Shown here piece by piece: positions 43,166-52,309 of a stretch of 64,000 bases of DNA. Numbering within the stretch: the first letter of the stretch is position 1; each line of letters starts with the position of its first letter. This DNA comes from an uncultured Opitutia bacterium (GTDB lineage Bacteria > Verrucomicrobiota > Verrucomicrobiia > Opitutales > Opitutaceae). The position numbers and the translations under genes are program-made. Location: the NCBI GenBank assembly GCA_903825285.1, contig CAIJZY010000003.1, positions 1 through 64,000 of the forward strand, given 5' to 3'. The notes beneath the pieces are model-generated. The model was not told the DNA's origin. It was given only the letters and a program-made list of their open reading frames with translations, and did not search any database.

Positions 43166-44824
43166 ATGGAATCCTCCGGTAGCCACGACGGCCAGACGCC
43201 TGCAGACGATCTGATCCGCCGCCTGGCCGATCTCAACGAGATCGGCATCGCGCTCTCCCGGGAAAAGGACCTCAACCGCCTGCTCGAGGCCATCCTGGTG
43301 GCCGCGATGCGCATCACCCGCGCGGACGGCGGCACGCTCTACCGGCGTCCCGCCTCCGACAAGGACACGCTGAATTTCGAGATCGTCCGGACCGAGTCCC
43401 TCAAGCTGGCGCTCGGCGGCACCACCGGCACCAAGGCCCCGTTCGGGCCCATCCGCCTGCACGACGACGCCGGCCACGAGAACACGTCGATGGTCGTCGC
43501 CTACTCGGTGCTCAAGGACCAGACGATCGCGATCGCGGACGCCTACCGGGGCGAGGGCGGCTTCGACTTTTCCGGCACCAAGGCCTTCGACCAGCGCACG
43601 GGCTACCACTCCCAGTCCTTCCTCACCGTCCCGATGAAGAGCCACGAGGGCGACATCATCGGCGTCCTCCAGCTCATCAACGCCCAGGACCCCGCCACCG
43701 GGAAGATCGTCCCGTTCAGCGCGACGGACCAGCGCCTCGCCGAGTCGCTGGCCTCGCAGGCCGCGGTCGCGCTCACCAACCGGCTCCTCATCCTCCAGCT
43801 CGAGAAGCTCTTCGAGTCGTTCATCAAGCTCATCAACCAGGCGATCGACGACAAGTCGACCTACACGGGCGGGCACTGCGCCCGCGTGCCGGTGATCACC
43901 ATGCTGCTGGCCGAGGCCGCGGCCCGCACGAAGACGGGCCCGCTGGCCGGCTTCCACCTCACGGAGAAGGACCGCTACGAGCTGGAGATTGCGGCCCTGC
44001 TGCACGACTGCGGCAAGGTCACGACACCGGTCCACGTGGTGGACAAGGCGACGAAGCTCCAGACCATCTACGACCGCATCGACCTCGTGGAAACGCGCCT
44101 GGAGATCGTCAAGCGCGACGCCGAGATCAAGGCCCTCCGGGCCCGCGCCAGCGCGGCGACGCCCGAGGAGGCCGCCGCGGTCGAGGACGAATTTCACCGC
44201 CGCCTGGGCGAGATCGAGTCCGACCGCCGGTTCCTGCGCGCCTGCAACGTGGGCGGCGAGACCATGAAAACCACGGACCGCGACCGCGTGCAGGCGATCT
44301 CCAAGAAGTACCGCTGGAAGAACACCCACGGCGACCAGGTCGAGCTGCTGACCGCGGACGAGGTCGAGAACCTGACCATCTACTCCGGCACGCTTACCGC
44401 CGCCGAGCGCCGGATCATCAACCACCACGTCGAGGTCTCCATCCAGATGCTCGAGTCGCTGCCCTGGCCGCGGCACCTCGAGCACGTGCCCGAGTTCGCG
44501 GGCGGCCACCACGAGCGCATGGACGGGCGCGGCTATCCGCGCGGGCTCACGCGCGACCAGATGTCGGTCCAGGCCCGCATCCTCGGCATCGCGGACATCT
44601 TCGAGGCCCTCACCGCGCGCGACCGCCCGTACAAGCGCGGCAAGACGCTGGCCGAGTCGCTGTTCATCCTCGGCCAGATGAAGGTCAACGGGCACATCGA
44701 CCCCGACCTCTTCGACATCTTCATCCGCGAGCGCGTCTACGAGCGCTACGCCAAGGAGCACATGGCGCCCGAGCTGGTGGACGCGGTGGATGTCACGCAG
44801 ATCCCGGGCTACGCGGGGGACTGA
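43166..44824 (+). CDS. GAF and HD-GYP domain signalling protein
   Basis: 552 residues from the ATG at 43166. A GAF domain (about 15-200; LLEAILVAAMRITRADGGTL, SFLTVPMKSHEGDIIGVLQL) precedes an HD-GYP domain. Residues: HD at 280-281 in LLHDCGK, NHHVEV, and HHERMDGRGYP (448-458), so the GYP triad is intact. These domains hydrolyse cyclic di-GMP. About 100 residues are inserted between the HDCGK region and the NHH helix, partly helical and charged (RLEIVKRDAEIKALRARASA). The upstream TTG start at 43130 is less likely. Confidence 0.92.
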   Translation: MESSGSHDGQTPADDLIRRLADLNEIGIALSREKDLNRLLEAILVAAMRITRADGGTLYRRPASDKDTLNFEIVRTESLKLALGGTTGTKAPFGPIRLHDDAGHENTSMVVAYSVLKDQTIAIADAYRGEGGFDFSGTKAFDQRTGYHSQSFLTVPMKSHEGDIIGVLQLINAQDPATGKIVPFSATDQRLAESLASQAAVALTNRLLILQLEKLFESFIKLINQAIDDKSTYTGGHCARVPVITMLLAEAAARTKTGPLAGFHLTEKDRYELEIAALLHDCGKVTTPVHVVDKATKLQTIYDRIDLVETRLEIVKRDAEIKALRARASAATPEEAAAVEDEFHRRLGEIESDRRFLRACNVGGETMKTTDRDRVQAISKKYRWKNTHGDQVELLTADEVENLTIYSGTLTAAERRIINHHVEVSIQMLESLPWPRHLEHVPEFAGGHHERMDGRGYPRGLTRDQMSVQARILGIADIFEALTARDRPYKRGKTLAESLFILGQMKVNGHIDPDLFDIFIRERVYERYAKEHMAPELVDAVDVTQIPGYAGD

Positions 44825-44886
44825 GGCGCGTTTCCCGCCGCCGGTTTCCTCCTCGTCATCGCCGCGGCGCCGCGTACGTTGGGCGC

Positions 44887-45534
44887 ATGTCCCACGCCCC
44901 CCATGAGGCCTTTGACCACGCCGTATTGGACCTCATTGATCGCAGCCCCACCGGAGTCGTGCCGCACACGCCCGCCTACCAGGATGCCATCAAGCGCCTG
45001 TACGCCTCACACCAGGCCTATGCGAGCGCGGACCACAAGGACGGGCATGTGACCGCGCGGTCCCTGGCCCAGCAGCCGCTGTTTCACGCCCGAAACTTCG
45101 AGGAGCTCGTGGCCGGCAAGATCGCGGCGGAGGCGCTGGAGCCCGACGCGAGCATCTACGACCGCTACCTGCAGCACCTGCCCGAGGCGCGCCGGGCCAA
45201 GGCGGAGAGCCACCGCCTCACGGTCGTCGGCAAGGCGATCCACCACCGCGCCAAGCACGGGCATGAGGTCTTCCACGATCCCGTCCACACGCTCTTCCTG
45301 GTCCCGGGCGCGGGCCCGCATCCGGGGCTGCCGGGCAACTACCTTTACGGTTCGCTGTTCCAGGTGAGCGCGGACGCGACCGCGTGGGCGGTGCACGTGC
45401 ACGACAGCGACGACGGCGCCGCGCGCATCGACGCGCCGAACCTCGGCGAGGCGCTGGCGCACCTGCAGGAGATCCTGTCCTGCGCGCCGTTCCACCTCAG
45501 CGAGCTGGAGGCCCTGGGCTTCCGGATGAACTGA
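44887..45534 (+). CDS. Hypothetical protein
   Basis: 215 residues, not recognised. Soluble, with no signal peptide or membrane span. Features: SPTGVVPHTPAYQDAIKRL, a His-rich core HRAKHGHEVFHDPVHTLFLV and a C-terminal APNLGEALAHLQEILSCAPF. The His pattern does not match a known metal motif. It is on the same strand as, and 62 bases after, the HD-GYP gene and is convergent with the GH28 gene (3-base gap). Confidence 0.75.
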   Translation: MSHAPHEAFDHAVLDLIDRSPTGVVPHTPAYQDAIKRLYASHQAYASADHKDGHVTARSLAQQPLFHARNFEELVAGKIAAEALEPDASIYDRYLQHLPEARRAKAESHRLTVVGKAIHHRAKHGHEVFHDPVHTLFLVPGAGPHPGLPGNYLYGSLFQVSADATAWAVHVHDSDDGAARIDAPNLGEALAHLQEILSCAPFHLSELEALGFRMN

Positions 45535-45537
45535 GGG

Positions 45538-46854
45538 CTACTCGCGGTACGCGCGACGCGCCTGGGCATTGCCCGGGCGGATGTCGAACTTCACGTCGTC
45601 CAGCACGGGCGCGTCGGCATCCTTGACTTGCAGCTCATGCTCGGCGGCCAGCGTGACGTGGCGCAGCGTGACGCCGGTGATCGGGCTCTCGGGCAGGCCG
45701 ACGATGCGGCCGGCGTTGACCGCGCCCGTGACGCTCAGGCGCTCGATCACGACGTCGTGGATCGAGGGGATCTTCCTCGGGTTGCCGCGGAAATCGGGCC
45801 GGTTGTTGTCGACGTAATTGAGGTCGAGGAGGATCGCGGTGCCGACGCCCGTCATGCGCATGTCCTCGTACCGGACGTCCCGCACGGGCCCGCCGGCGCC
45901 GCGCATGGACTTGATGCGGATGCCGTTGTCGGTGCCCTCGAAGGAGCAGCGCCGGGCCAGCATGTGGTGCACGCCGCCCGTCGTGCCGGAGCCGATCGAG
46001 AGGCCGTGGCCGTGGCGGATCGCGCAGTCCTCGATCAGGACATTGGTGGCACCGGTCTTGATCACGATGTCGTCGTCGCCCGTGTCGATGTCGCAGCCGC
46101 GGATGATCGCGTTGACGACCGGGCCGGGGTCGATCGCGTCGGTGTTGGGGGCGTCGAACGGCGCCCGGACCTTCACGCGCTCAATGGTGAGGTCGATGAT
46201 CTCGCTGGGCACGAGGTGGAATTTCGACGAGTTGCGGAGCGTGATGTCCGCGACGAGGAGGCGCTCACAGTGGGCGATGACCACAAGGTGCGGGCGGTTG
46301 TAGACGAGCCGGCCCGGATGCGGGTCGTTGCGCGCGGCACGCTCGGACCAGGCCCACCAATGCGCCCCGCTGCCGTCGATGATGCCCGGCCCGGTCAGGG
46401 CGACGTCATGGAGGTAATGGCCGGAAATCAGCGGATCCGGCGTGTGGACGCGCGCCTCCACCTCGGCCTGCGAGTGCAGCGTGGCCGGGTCGGGCAGGCC
46501 CATCGCCTCGAAGGTCTCCGGCGCCTGGATCACGGCGCCCTCGTCGAGGTGGAGGTCCAGGCTGGAGCAGAGGGCAAACGGCTGGGTGACGTAGACCCCT
46601 TTCGGCACCACCAACTGGCCGCCACCGGCGTGGTCGACGGCGGCGATCGCGGACTTGAACGCGGAGGTGTTCATCGTGCGGCCGTCGCCGACGGCGCCGA
46701 AATCCCTGAGATTGAAGGTGCGCGCGGGAATCACCGGCCGGGCCACCGTGAAGCCCTCGGCAAGATTCACCGCCGCCGGGGAAGAATCGATCGCACCCGT
46801 GGCAGCCGTCAGCACAGCCATGCGGAAAAGGAGACGCAGGGGCAGGGTCTTCAT
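45538..46854 (-). CDS. Polygalacturonase-like glycoside hydrolase family 28
   Basis: 438 residues with a signal peptide (LPLRLLFRMAVLTAATGA). The four GH28 motifs are intact: NTD (237-239), GDDD (259-262), GHG in HGHG (281-284) and RIK (313-315), on a parallel beta-helix. It starts with FNLRDFGAVGDGRTMNTSAF, common to pectate and rhamnogalacturonan enzymes. It should cleave galacturonan-type pectin outside the cytoplasm; exo- or endo-action is not determinable. The ATG at 46854 gives the signal peptide. Confidence 0.92.
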   Translation of the reverse strand: MKTLPLRLLFRMAVLTAATGAIDSSPAAVNLAEGFTVARPVIPARTFNLRDFGAVGDGRTMNTSAFKSAIAAVDHAGGGQLVVPKGVYVTQPFALCSSLDLHLDEGAVIQAPETFEAMGLPDPATLHSQAEVEARVHTPDPLISGHYLHDVALTGPGIIDGSGAHWWAWSERAARNDPHPGRLVYNRPHLVVIAHCERLLVADITLRNSSKFHLVPSEIIDLTIERVKVRAPFDAPNTDAIDPGPVVNAIIRGCDIDTGDDDIVIKTGATNVLIEDCAIRHGHGLSIGSGTTGGVHHMLARRCSFEGTDNGIRIKSMRGAGGPVRDVRYEDMRMTGVGTAILLDLNYVDNNRPDFRGNPRKIPSIHDVVIERLSVTGAVNAGRIVGLPESPITGVTLRHVTLAAEHELQVKDADAPVLDDVKFDIRPGNAQARRAYRE

Positions 46855-46904
46855 GATGCGGCCATGCTGGCGCCTCCCGCGCGTCCGGGCGAGCGGGAAC
46901 GCGC

Positions 46905-48209
46905 TCAGGCCGCCGCGGGCGCACGCCCGAGCAGGCCGCGCAGTCCGTCCCGCGTGAACCGGGCCAGGAAGACCAGCAGGCAGCCGAAGAACGCCCAGGT
47001 CAGCGGCTGCTCGGCGAGGAAGCTCCACTTGAGGCCGAGGCGCAGGGTGTCGGGCGTGGCGTGGTCGCGGCAGGCGATGATGGTCCAGGTGTAGAGTGTA
47101 TCCAGCCAGAGCACGGCCAGCAGGAGCACGCGGGTGAGGGCGGCCAGCCGCCGCGCGGGCGCGGGCGCCGCGGCGTCCCCCGCGAGCCGCCAGAGAAACG
47201 GCGCCAGCCAGACCGCGAACACCCAGCGGTAGGCGAAGTTGGCGCTCGTGAAGAAGCAGCCCGTCAGGAGCACCGCCCCGAGGACAAAGTGCAGCCAGGA
47301 ATCGGACTGGTCGGTTGCGGGCGTCCACCCCTCCAGCCGCGGCGAATGCCACGCCCAGGTGAAGATCACCCCGCCGCCGGCGAGGGCGAGCAGCGTCGGG
47401 GCCATGCCCGTCCAGCCCAGCGTGGTCAGGCCGCTGGCCGCGCCGAAGCTCATCCAACCCGAGGGATGCGGCGCGAGCGGCCCGAAGAGCGCGAGGTCGG
47501 GCGCCACGCTCAGGGCCGTGGCCACCAGCAGCACGACGCCGAGGAACACGGACCAACGTCGTTCACCGGGTGCGGCTGGTGTGAGCAGGACGAGGCCCGC
47601 CGCGGCGGGATAATATTTCAGCCCGGCCGCCAGCGCGACCAGCACCGGAGCCAGCAGCCGCACTCCGCGTGAGGTGTGACGCAGGCAGGGAACGAGCGGG
47701 GTCAGCACCAGGAAGATCACGAGGTCGTTGTTGGCCCGGTCGAGCGCGAGCAGGATGGGCGGGGCCACGAGCAGCAGGAAATAGTAGCAGCCCTGCCGGA
47801 GGCTCCCGGGCCGCAGCGCCCGCAGCGTGGCGAGCCAGAACAGTCCGACCACCAGCGGGCCGAGCCAGGTGATGTCCGCCCGGGTCAGCCCAAGATGCCG
47901 CAGCTCCAGCCACCAGTGCGAGTACACGTGCGGCCGGCCGAAGTAATCGAGGGGATTGGGCGTGTAGGGATTGAGTCCCTGCCTGACGGCGTCACCCGAG
48001 GCGAGCAGGGCGGAGATGTCGGCAAACCAGATGGGGTAGTGCTGGACGCCGGCATACCAGAGCAGCCCGGGCTGCAGATAAAAGGTGAGGTAGACCGCCG
48101 CGGTGGCCAGTCCGAGCAGGACCCAGGGCCAGGGCGACGGCAGGGCAGGGCGCGGCGCCGGCAGGGTCGGGCTTCGAGGTTTCCGGGTGCGGCGCATGGC
48201 TTGACTCAC
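46905..48209 (-). CDS. DUF2029/GT87-like membrane protein
   Basis: 434 residues, about ten membrane spans. Starts GTG at 48209 or ATG at 48197. Glycosyltransferase-family-87-like pattern: ADISALLASGDAVRQGLNPY in the first loop, LLALDRANNDLVIFLVLTPL, and VLVALAAGLKYYPAAAGLVL. Members such as mycobacterial PimE are polyprenyl-phosphate-mannose mannosyltransferases, so a role in envelope glycan synthesis is possible, but the catalytic residue is not verified. It lies 50 bases upstream of the GH28 gene on the same strand. Confidence 0.8.
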   Translation of the reverse strand: MSQAMRRTRKPRSPTLPAPRPALPSPWPWVLLGLATAAVYLTFYLQPGLLWYAGVQHYPIWFADISALLASGDAVRQGLNPYTPNPLDYFGRPHVYSHWWLELRHLGLTRADITWLGPLVVGLFWLATLRALRPGSLRQGCYYFLLLVAPPILLALDRANNDLVIFLVLTPLVPCLRHTSRGVRLLAPVLVALAAGLKYYPAAAGLVLLTPAAPGERRWSVFLGVVLLVATALSVAPDLALFGPLAPHPSGWMSFGAASGLTTLGWTGMAPTLLALAGGGVIFTWAWHSPRLEGWTPATDQSDSWLHFVLGAVLLTGCFFTSANFAYRWVFAVWLAPFLWRLAGDAAAPAPARRLAALTRVLLLAVLWLDTLYTWTIIACRDHATPDTLRLGLKWSFLAEQPLTWAFFGCLLVFLARFTRDGLRGLLGRAPAAA

Positions 48210-48332
48210 GTTTCCCGGGGCGGGCGACGGGTGGCAAGAGCGCAGTGCGTGCCGGCGCAGGCTTTGGCCTCAGGTTTCGGGCGACTGCGCCGATGGAGAA
48301 GCAACCCGCTCTTCCCGGCCGGGTGCGGTTTC

Positions 48333-49532
48333 ATGCGCAAGAATCCCCTCGAGTACTTTCGCACGCTCGGCCTCAGCCCGGGCGCCTCCGCCGCTGACAT
48401 CAAGCAGGCCTACCGCCGGCTGATCCAGCGCTGGCATCCTGACCAGTTCAAGGCGGGTTCGCTCATGCAGACGACCGCGGAGGACATGTCGAAGGAGATC
48501 AACGAGGCGTACGAGCAGCTGTACAAGCGGCAGCTCCACAAGCGCTTCTTGTCCCAGCGGACGCCAAAGTTTTCGAAGCCCCCGTTCGCCGCGGCACGGG
48601 GTTCGGTCCGCCGCGCGCCGGCCGCGGACGCGCCGCCACGGAAAGCGCGGCCCGCGCGTCACCTCGCCCGCTGGCCCTGGATCCGCATCGTCGCAGCCAC
48701 CGGTGCCGCCCTGGCCGCATTTGCCCTCTGGCCCAGCCTGCCTTCACTCCGGCCGGCATGGCCGAAGTCCCAGCCGGAACGGACCGAGCTCGCCCACGGC
48801 CGCCAGGCACCACGCGCGCCGCGCCCAGCGACCCCCGATACTGGTCAGGTCGCAACGCAGGCTGACGTCACTGCCGTCGCAAACCCGCAGCCGCCTTCTC
48901 CGCGCACGAGCGCGCCGCCGCCGGGCGTGGTTCGGGACGAACTGGTTGGAAACATCTCCCTGCTGTCGTCGCCATCGGCCGAGCGAGTGGGGTTGACCGC
49001 GTGGCCGGTGATGGAGTCGCCGCGCTGGGTGGGGGCCGAACGCTGGCCGATGCCGAGCATCGGCCCAGAGCCGCGGTTGACGGCGGGGGACGCTGCGATC
49101 TTTGCCGACACGTCGTCCTTGCTTCGCACCTTTGAGCTGGGTGACTCGCGGGCGCTGGTGTTGGCGGTGCAGGGGGCGCCGGATGACGCCGGCGACACCA
49201 TCCTTCGCTATGGCTCGTCGGTCGTGTACCTGGCCGATGGCCGGGTCTCGGGCTGGTCCGACGGCGTGCCGCGCCTGCACGTGCGCGCGCTGCCCAGCCT
49301 CGATTACGACCTGCTCGCCAGCTTCACCTTGGGCTCGTCGCGGGCCGAGGTGGCGCGGCTGCAGGGACGGCCCACGGACAATGTGCTGGGCGCGTTTCTT
49401 TACGGTTCGTCCGTGATCAGGTTTGAGTCGGATCGCGTGAGCGGATGGCTCGAGGGCTCGGATTCGCTGCGGGTTCCGTTGCTTCAAACCTTCCAACGGA
49501 GCGACTTGGACGAGTCTCTGCTCCGCCAATAG
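48333..49532 (+). CDS. Membrane-anchored J-domain protein with duplicated C-terminal motif
   Basis: 399 residues. An N-terminal DnaJ domain (FRTLGLSPGASAADIKQAYR, HPD at 35-37) is followed by a basic linker and a single span at 114-136 (PWIRIVAATGAALAAFALWP). A long Pro-rich stretch leads to two copies of one motif: 267-309 (FELGDSRALVLAVQGAPDD ... YGSSVVYLADGRVSGW) and 331-373 (FTLGSSRAEVARLQGRPTD ... YGSSVIRFESDRVSGW). The latter resembles SmpA/OmlA/BamE-like folds (LG.xxxEV...Q/LG.P). The topology puts J and repeats on opposite sides. Function is unknown. Confidence 0.85.
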   Translation: MRKNPLEYFRTLGLSPGASAADIKQAYRRLIQRWHPDQFKAGSLMQTTAEDMSKEINEAYEQLYKRQLHKRFLSQRTPKFSKPPFAAARGSVRRAPAADAPPRKARPARHLARWPWIRIVAATGAALAAFALWPSLPSLRPAWPKSQPERTELAHGRQAPRAPRPATPDTGQVATQADVTAVANPQPPSPRTSAPPPGVVRDELVGNISLLSSPSAERVGLTAWPVMESPRWVGAERWPMPSIGPEPRLTAGDAAIFADTSSLLRTFELGDSRALVLAVQGAPDDAGDTILRYGSSVVYLADGRVSGWSDGVPRLHVRALPSLDYDLLASFTLGSSRAEVARLQGRPTDNVLGAFLYGSSVIRFESDRVSGWLEGSDSLRVPLLQTFQRSDLDESLLRQ

Positions 49533-49771
49533 GGCCCGGCGGACGGTTTTGGGAAGGAGAGTAGCCGCCTTAATAGGGCCTATCGCGCCGAGGCTTGGCC
49601 CCGGTTTTTCCGAGGGAAACCCGGGTGGCGGGGAATTGTCGCCGGTCGTGGGATACAGCGCCGATGCCGACGTTGGGTTGACGCCTGTGGGGCGCGGTGA
49701 CATTCACAATCAACGGTATCCCGATTTCAAAAACATTACCTCCCTAGGAAAATCGAGATGCCCTCCCCATC

Positions 49772-50350
49772 ATGAAAGACACCGAAGTCGACATCCCGAA
49801 AAAAACGCCGAAGGCGACCATTGTGATCATCGTCCTCGTCCTCGCGGTGCTGGCCCTCGTGGCCGCCTGCATCAGCCTGGGCAAGGACAGCCAGCGCTCG
49901 GAGCAGCAGGCCCAGGCGGCGATTGACCAAAGCAAGGCCGACGTGGCCAAGGCCAACACCGAACTCGATGCCGCGAGGGCCGAGGACCTGACCCTCCGCA
50001 AGCAACTGGGCGAGGCCAAGATCGCGACCGCCAAGGTGCAGCGCGACCTGGAGGATGCGAAGGCCAACACGGCCAGCTTCCAGAACCAGATCGCCGAGGC
50101 CAAGGCGGCGACGGCGGCGGTGCAGTCGAAGCTCGAGGAGGCCAATGCCCGCTACGGCGAGATCATGGTCCAGAACGAGGAGTTGAAGGCGTCGACCGAT
50201 GCGATCCGCAACCAGCTCGAGGATTCCCGCAACAACGGCATCGCGCTCCAGAAGCAGATCGAGGATCTCAACCGGAACATCAGCCGCCTGGAAATTCGCG
50301 CCCAACGCGCGGAGTCCGAGGTGGCGACGATGAAGCGGAACCAGAAGTAA
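49772..50350 (+). CDS. Membrane-anchored coiled-coil protein
   Basis: 192 residues. A short acidic/basic start (MKDTEVDIPKKTPK) is followed by one span (ATIVIIVLVLAVLALVAACI) and then a long coiled coil of Ala/Lys/Glu/Gln heptads from about 40 to the end. No domain is recognised. Orientation suggests the coil is outside the cytoplasm. The 239-base gap before it (49533-49771) has no gene but holds a hairpin-like stretch near 49600-49625. Confidence 0.75.
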   Translation: MKDTEVDIPKKTPKATIVIIVLVLAVLALVAACISLGKDSQRSEQQAQAAIDQSKADVAKANTELDAARAEDLTLRKQLGEAKIATAKVQRDLEDAKANTASFQNQIAEAKAATAAVQSKLEEANARYGEIMVQNEELKASTDAIRNQLEDSRNNGIALQKQIEDLNRNISRLEIRAQRAESEVATMKRNQK

Positions 50351-50375
50351 GGTCCGCCTTCCGTTGTCAGGTCAG

Positions 50376-50398
50376 CCCGGGCCGCGAATCGGCCCGGG
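50376..50398 (+). other. Perfect hairpin after the coiled-coil gene
   Basis: A 9-bp stem (cccgggccg/cggcccggg, 50376-50384 with 50390-50398) and 5-base loop, 26 bases after the stop. No T-run follows, so it is not a canonical terminator. Confidence 0.5.
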
Positions 50399-50456
50399 TA
50401 CGCGTGGCCGCATGCTTGGGCTAAGCTTTGGCCCGGCCGATCCGATAAGGGAGGGC

Positions 50457-50873
50457 ATGAACCGAGGCCTTTCCTGGCGGCACTGGCTGCTCCTGCTGGT
50501 GGTCACCGGCGCCGCGCGCGGCGCGGACCGCTGGGCGCAGCTGCGCCTGGGCATGACGACCAACGAGGCCGTCAGCGCACTCGGCGAGCCGCTCGTGCGG
50601 AGCGCCGGCCGGGGCTTCGAGCTGTGGATCTACGACCACGACGCCGAGGTGCTGTTTTTCGGGGACCTGGTTGGCTGGACCACCCCCGGCACAGGGCCAT
50701 CGGCCCGCCACTCGGCGGACGTCTGGCAGGCGAACCAGGGCCAGGACGATTTCCGCGCCGTGCTGGCACGCCTGCCGGCCCCGCGGTCCCGGCCGGCCCG
50801 CCGCGCAGCCACGGCTCCAGCGGCGGAGCAGCGTGCGATCGCCTGGCGGCCCGCGCTGCGTTTCCGTCCCTGA
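50457..50873 (+). CDS. Secreted SmpA/BamE-like protein
   Basis: 138 residues from the ATG at 50457, chosen because a purine-rich ribosome site (AAGGGAGGG, 50447-50455) lies just before it. A signal peptide (GLSWRHWLLLLVVTGAARGA) precedes WAQLRLGMTTNEAVSALGEP and ELWIYDHDAEVLFFGDLVGW, the 'LGMT..EV...G.P ... Y' pattern of SmpA/OmlA (BamE-like) proteins. The tail is Arg/Ala/Pro-rich. It shares the motif type with the repeats of the J-domain protein 1-2 kb upstream. Role unknown; no lipobox is visible. Confidence 0.75.
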   Translation: MNRGLSWRHWLLLLVVTGAARGADRWAQLRLGMTTNEAVSALGEPLVRSAGRGFELWIYDHDAEVLFFGDLVGWTTPGTGPSARHSADVWQANQGQDDFRAVLARLPAPRSRPARRAATAPAAEQRAIAWRPALRFRP

Positions 50874-50950
50874 CCGGGCTGGATGATCGCGCGATTCATG
50901 GTTTACGCTGCGGGGCCGGGTCGATTGCTTGGGGCATCCCGCCCATTCGC

Positions 50951-51334
50951 ATGGCTGACTCCATCCCGTATTTCCGTCTCGCGCTGAACCTCCCGCATGC
51001 CGGACGCATCGCGCGGCGGATCCTGCACCTGGTGCCGGCGGAGGACGCCTCGAGCGAGGCGCTCCGCCAGACCGCGCTGAGCCTGGAGGCGCTGCTCGCG
51101 CCCTATATGGATCTCGACGACAACCCCGGCGGCACGCTGGCCGTGCGGGTCCGGGACCAGGCGGCGGTGCTGGGCCGGAAGCTCGTGGACCAGATCGAGC
51201 GTGCAAAGGCCGGCCACGACCGGCTTGGCCAGTGCGTGCGCAATCTCTTCGAGTGCCTGGAGCTCGGCCAGGAGGGCGCCGCGATCTCGCTCCGCGCCGG
51301 TGAAGATCCCAAGTCTTTCCAGCGGCCGTTCTAA
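50951..51334 (+). CDS. Hypothetical protein
   Basis: 127 residues, unrecognised. Mostly helical: FRLALNLPHAGRIARRILHL, TALSLEALLAPYMDLDDNPG, VRDQAAVLGRKLVDQIERAK. No signal peptide or membrane span. It is followed after 30 bases by the AEC transporter gene on the same strand. Confidence 0.7.
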   Translation: MADSIPYFRLALNLPHAGRIARRILHLVPAEDASSEALRQTALSLEALLAPYMDLDDNPGGTLAVRVRDQAAVLGRKLVDQIERAKAGHDRLGQCVRNLFECLELGQEGAAISLRAGEDPKSFQRPF

Positions 51335-51364
51335 GCCGCGCAGTCGCGACTCGGCGATTTTTCC

Positions 51365-52297
51365 ATGCACATCCTCAACGTCCTCGCCCCGGTGTTCCTG
51401 CTGATCGCGGTCGGGGCCGGGCTGCAGCGCAGCCGGTTTGTCTCACCGGGCTTCCTGCTGGAGGCCAATCGCCTGTCCTACTGGCTGGGTCTGCCGGCGC
51501 TGCTTTTCTCGCAGCTGGTAGGCTCGTTTCACGAGCTTGGCGGGGCCAAGCTGATGCTGGGCGCGATGCTCACGGCGACGGCTCTCGTGATGGCGGTGGG
51601 CTACGTCGCCGCGTGGCTGCTGCGCGTGCCGGGCGGCGTGGTCGGCACGTTCGTGCAGGGCTGCTTCCGCGGCAACCTGGCCTTCGTCGGCCTCCCGATC
51701 ATCTTCTCGCTGCCGGACCGGCCCCTCGCCTGGGGCGTGTCCACGCGCACGGCGGCGGTCCTGACCGTCGCACCCATGCTGGTCTGCTACAACGTGGGTG
51801 GCGTGGTGGTGCTCCTGATCAGCCAGCAGCGCCTCGGCTGGGGCATGCTCCGCCCGCTGCTGCGCCAGCTGGTGACGAACCCGCCGCTGCTCGCCACGCT
51901 GGCGGGCATCGGGTGCGCGCTGGCCGGCTGGTCGCTGCCGCCGGCGCTCGACAAGACCTTCAACGCCCTCGGCGACATGGCGCTGCCGCTCGGCCTGCTC
52001 GGCGTGGGCGGCTCCCTCGTCACGGCGGAATTCGGCGGCCGGTGGCGGCTCCCGCTGTCCTGCGCGCTGGTGAAGGCCGTGGCCTCACCTCTGCTCGGCT
52101 GGCTCGTGGGCCGATGGTGCGGGCTGGGCGGGACCGAGCTCGCCATCGTGGTGATCTTCATGGCGTGCCCGACGGCGATCATCTCCTACACCATGGCGCT
52201 GGAGCTGAAGGGCGACGGGCCGCTCGCCTCCGGCGCGATCGTGCTGAGCGTGCTCACCTCACTGGTCTCGCTGGCCGTGGTGGTCGGGGCCATGTGA
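51365..52297 (+). CDS. AEC family transporter (auxin efflux carrier type)
   Basis: 310 residues with about ten membrane spans. Signatures: NVLAPVFLLIAVGAGLQRSR, NRLSYWLGLPALLFSQLVGS, GCFRGNLAFVGLPI and the C-terminal CPTAIISYTMALELKGD. AEC proteins in bacteria carry malonate, malate or other small acids; substrate not predictable. Convergent with dxs (12-base gap). Confidence 0.9.
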   Translation: MHILNVLAPVFLLIAVGAGLQRSRFVSPGFLLEANRLSYWLGLPALLFSQLVGSFHELGGAKLMLGAMLTATALVMAVGYVAAWLLRVPGGVVGTFVQGCFRGNLAFVGLPIIFSLPDRPLAWGVSTRTAAVLTVAPMLVCYNVGGVVVLLISQQRLGWGMLRPLLRQLVTNPPLLATLAGIGCALAGWSLPPALDKTFNALGDMALPLGLLGVGGSLVTAEFGGRWRLPLSCALVKAVASPLLGWLVGRWCGLGGTELAIVVIFMACPTAIISYTMALELKGDGPLASGAIVLSVLTSLVSLAVVVGAM

Positions 52298-52309
52298 CGC
52301 CCGCCGGGC

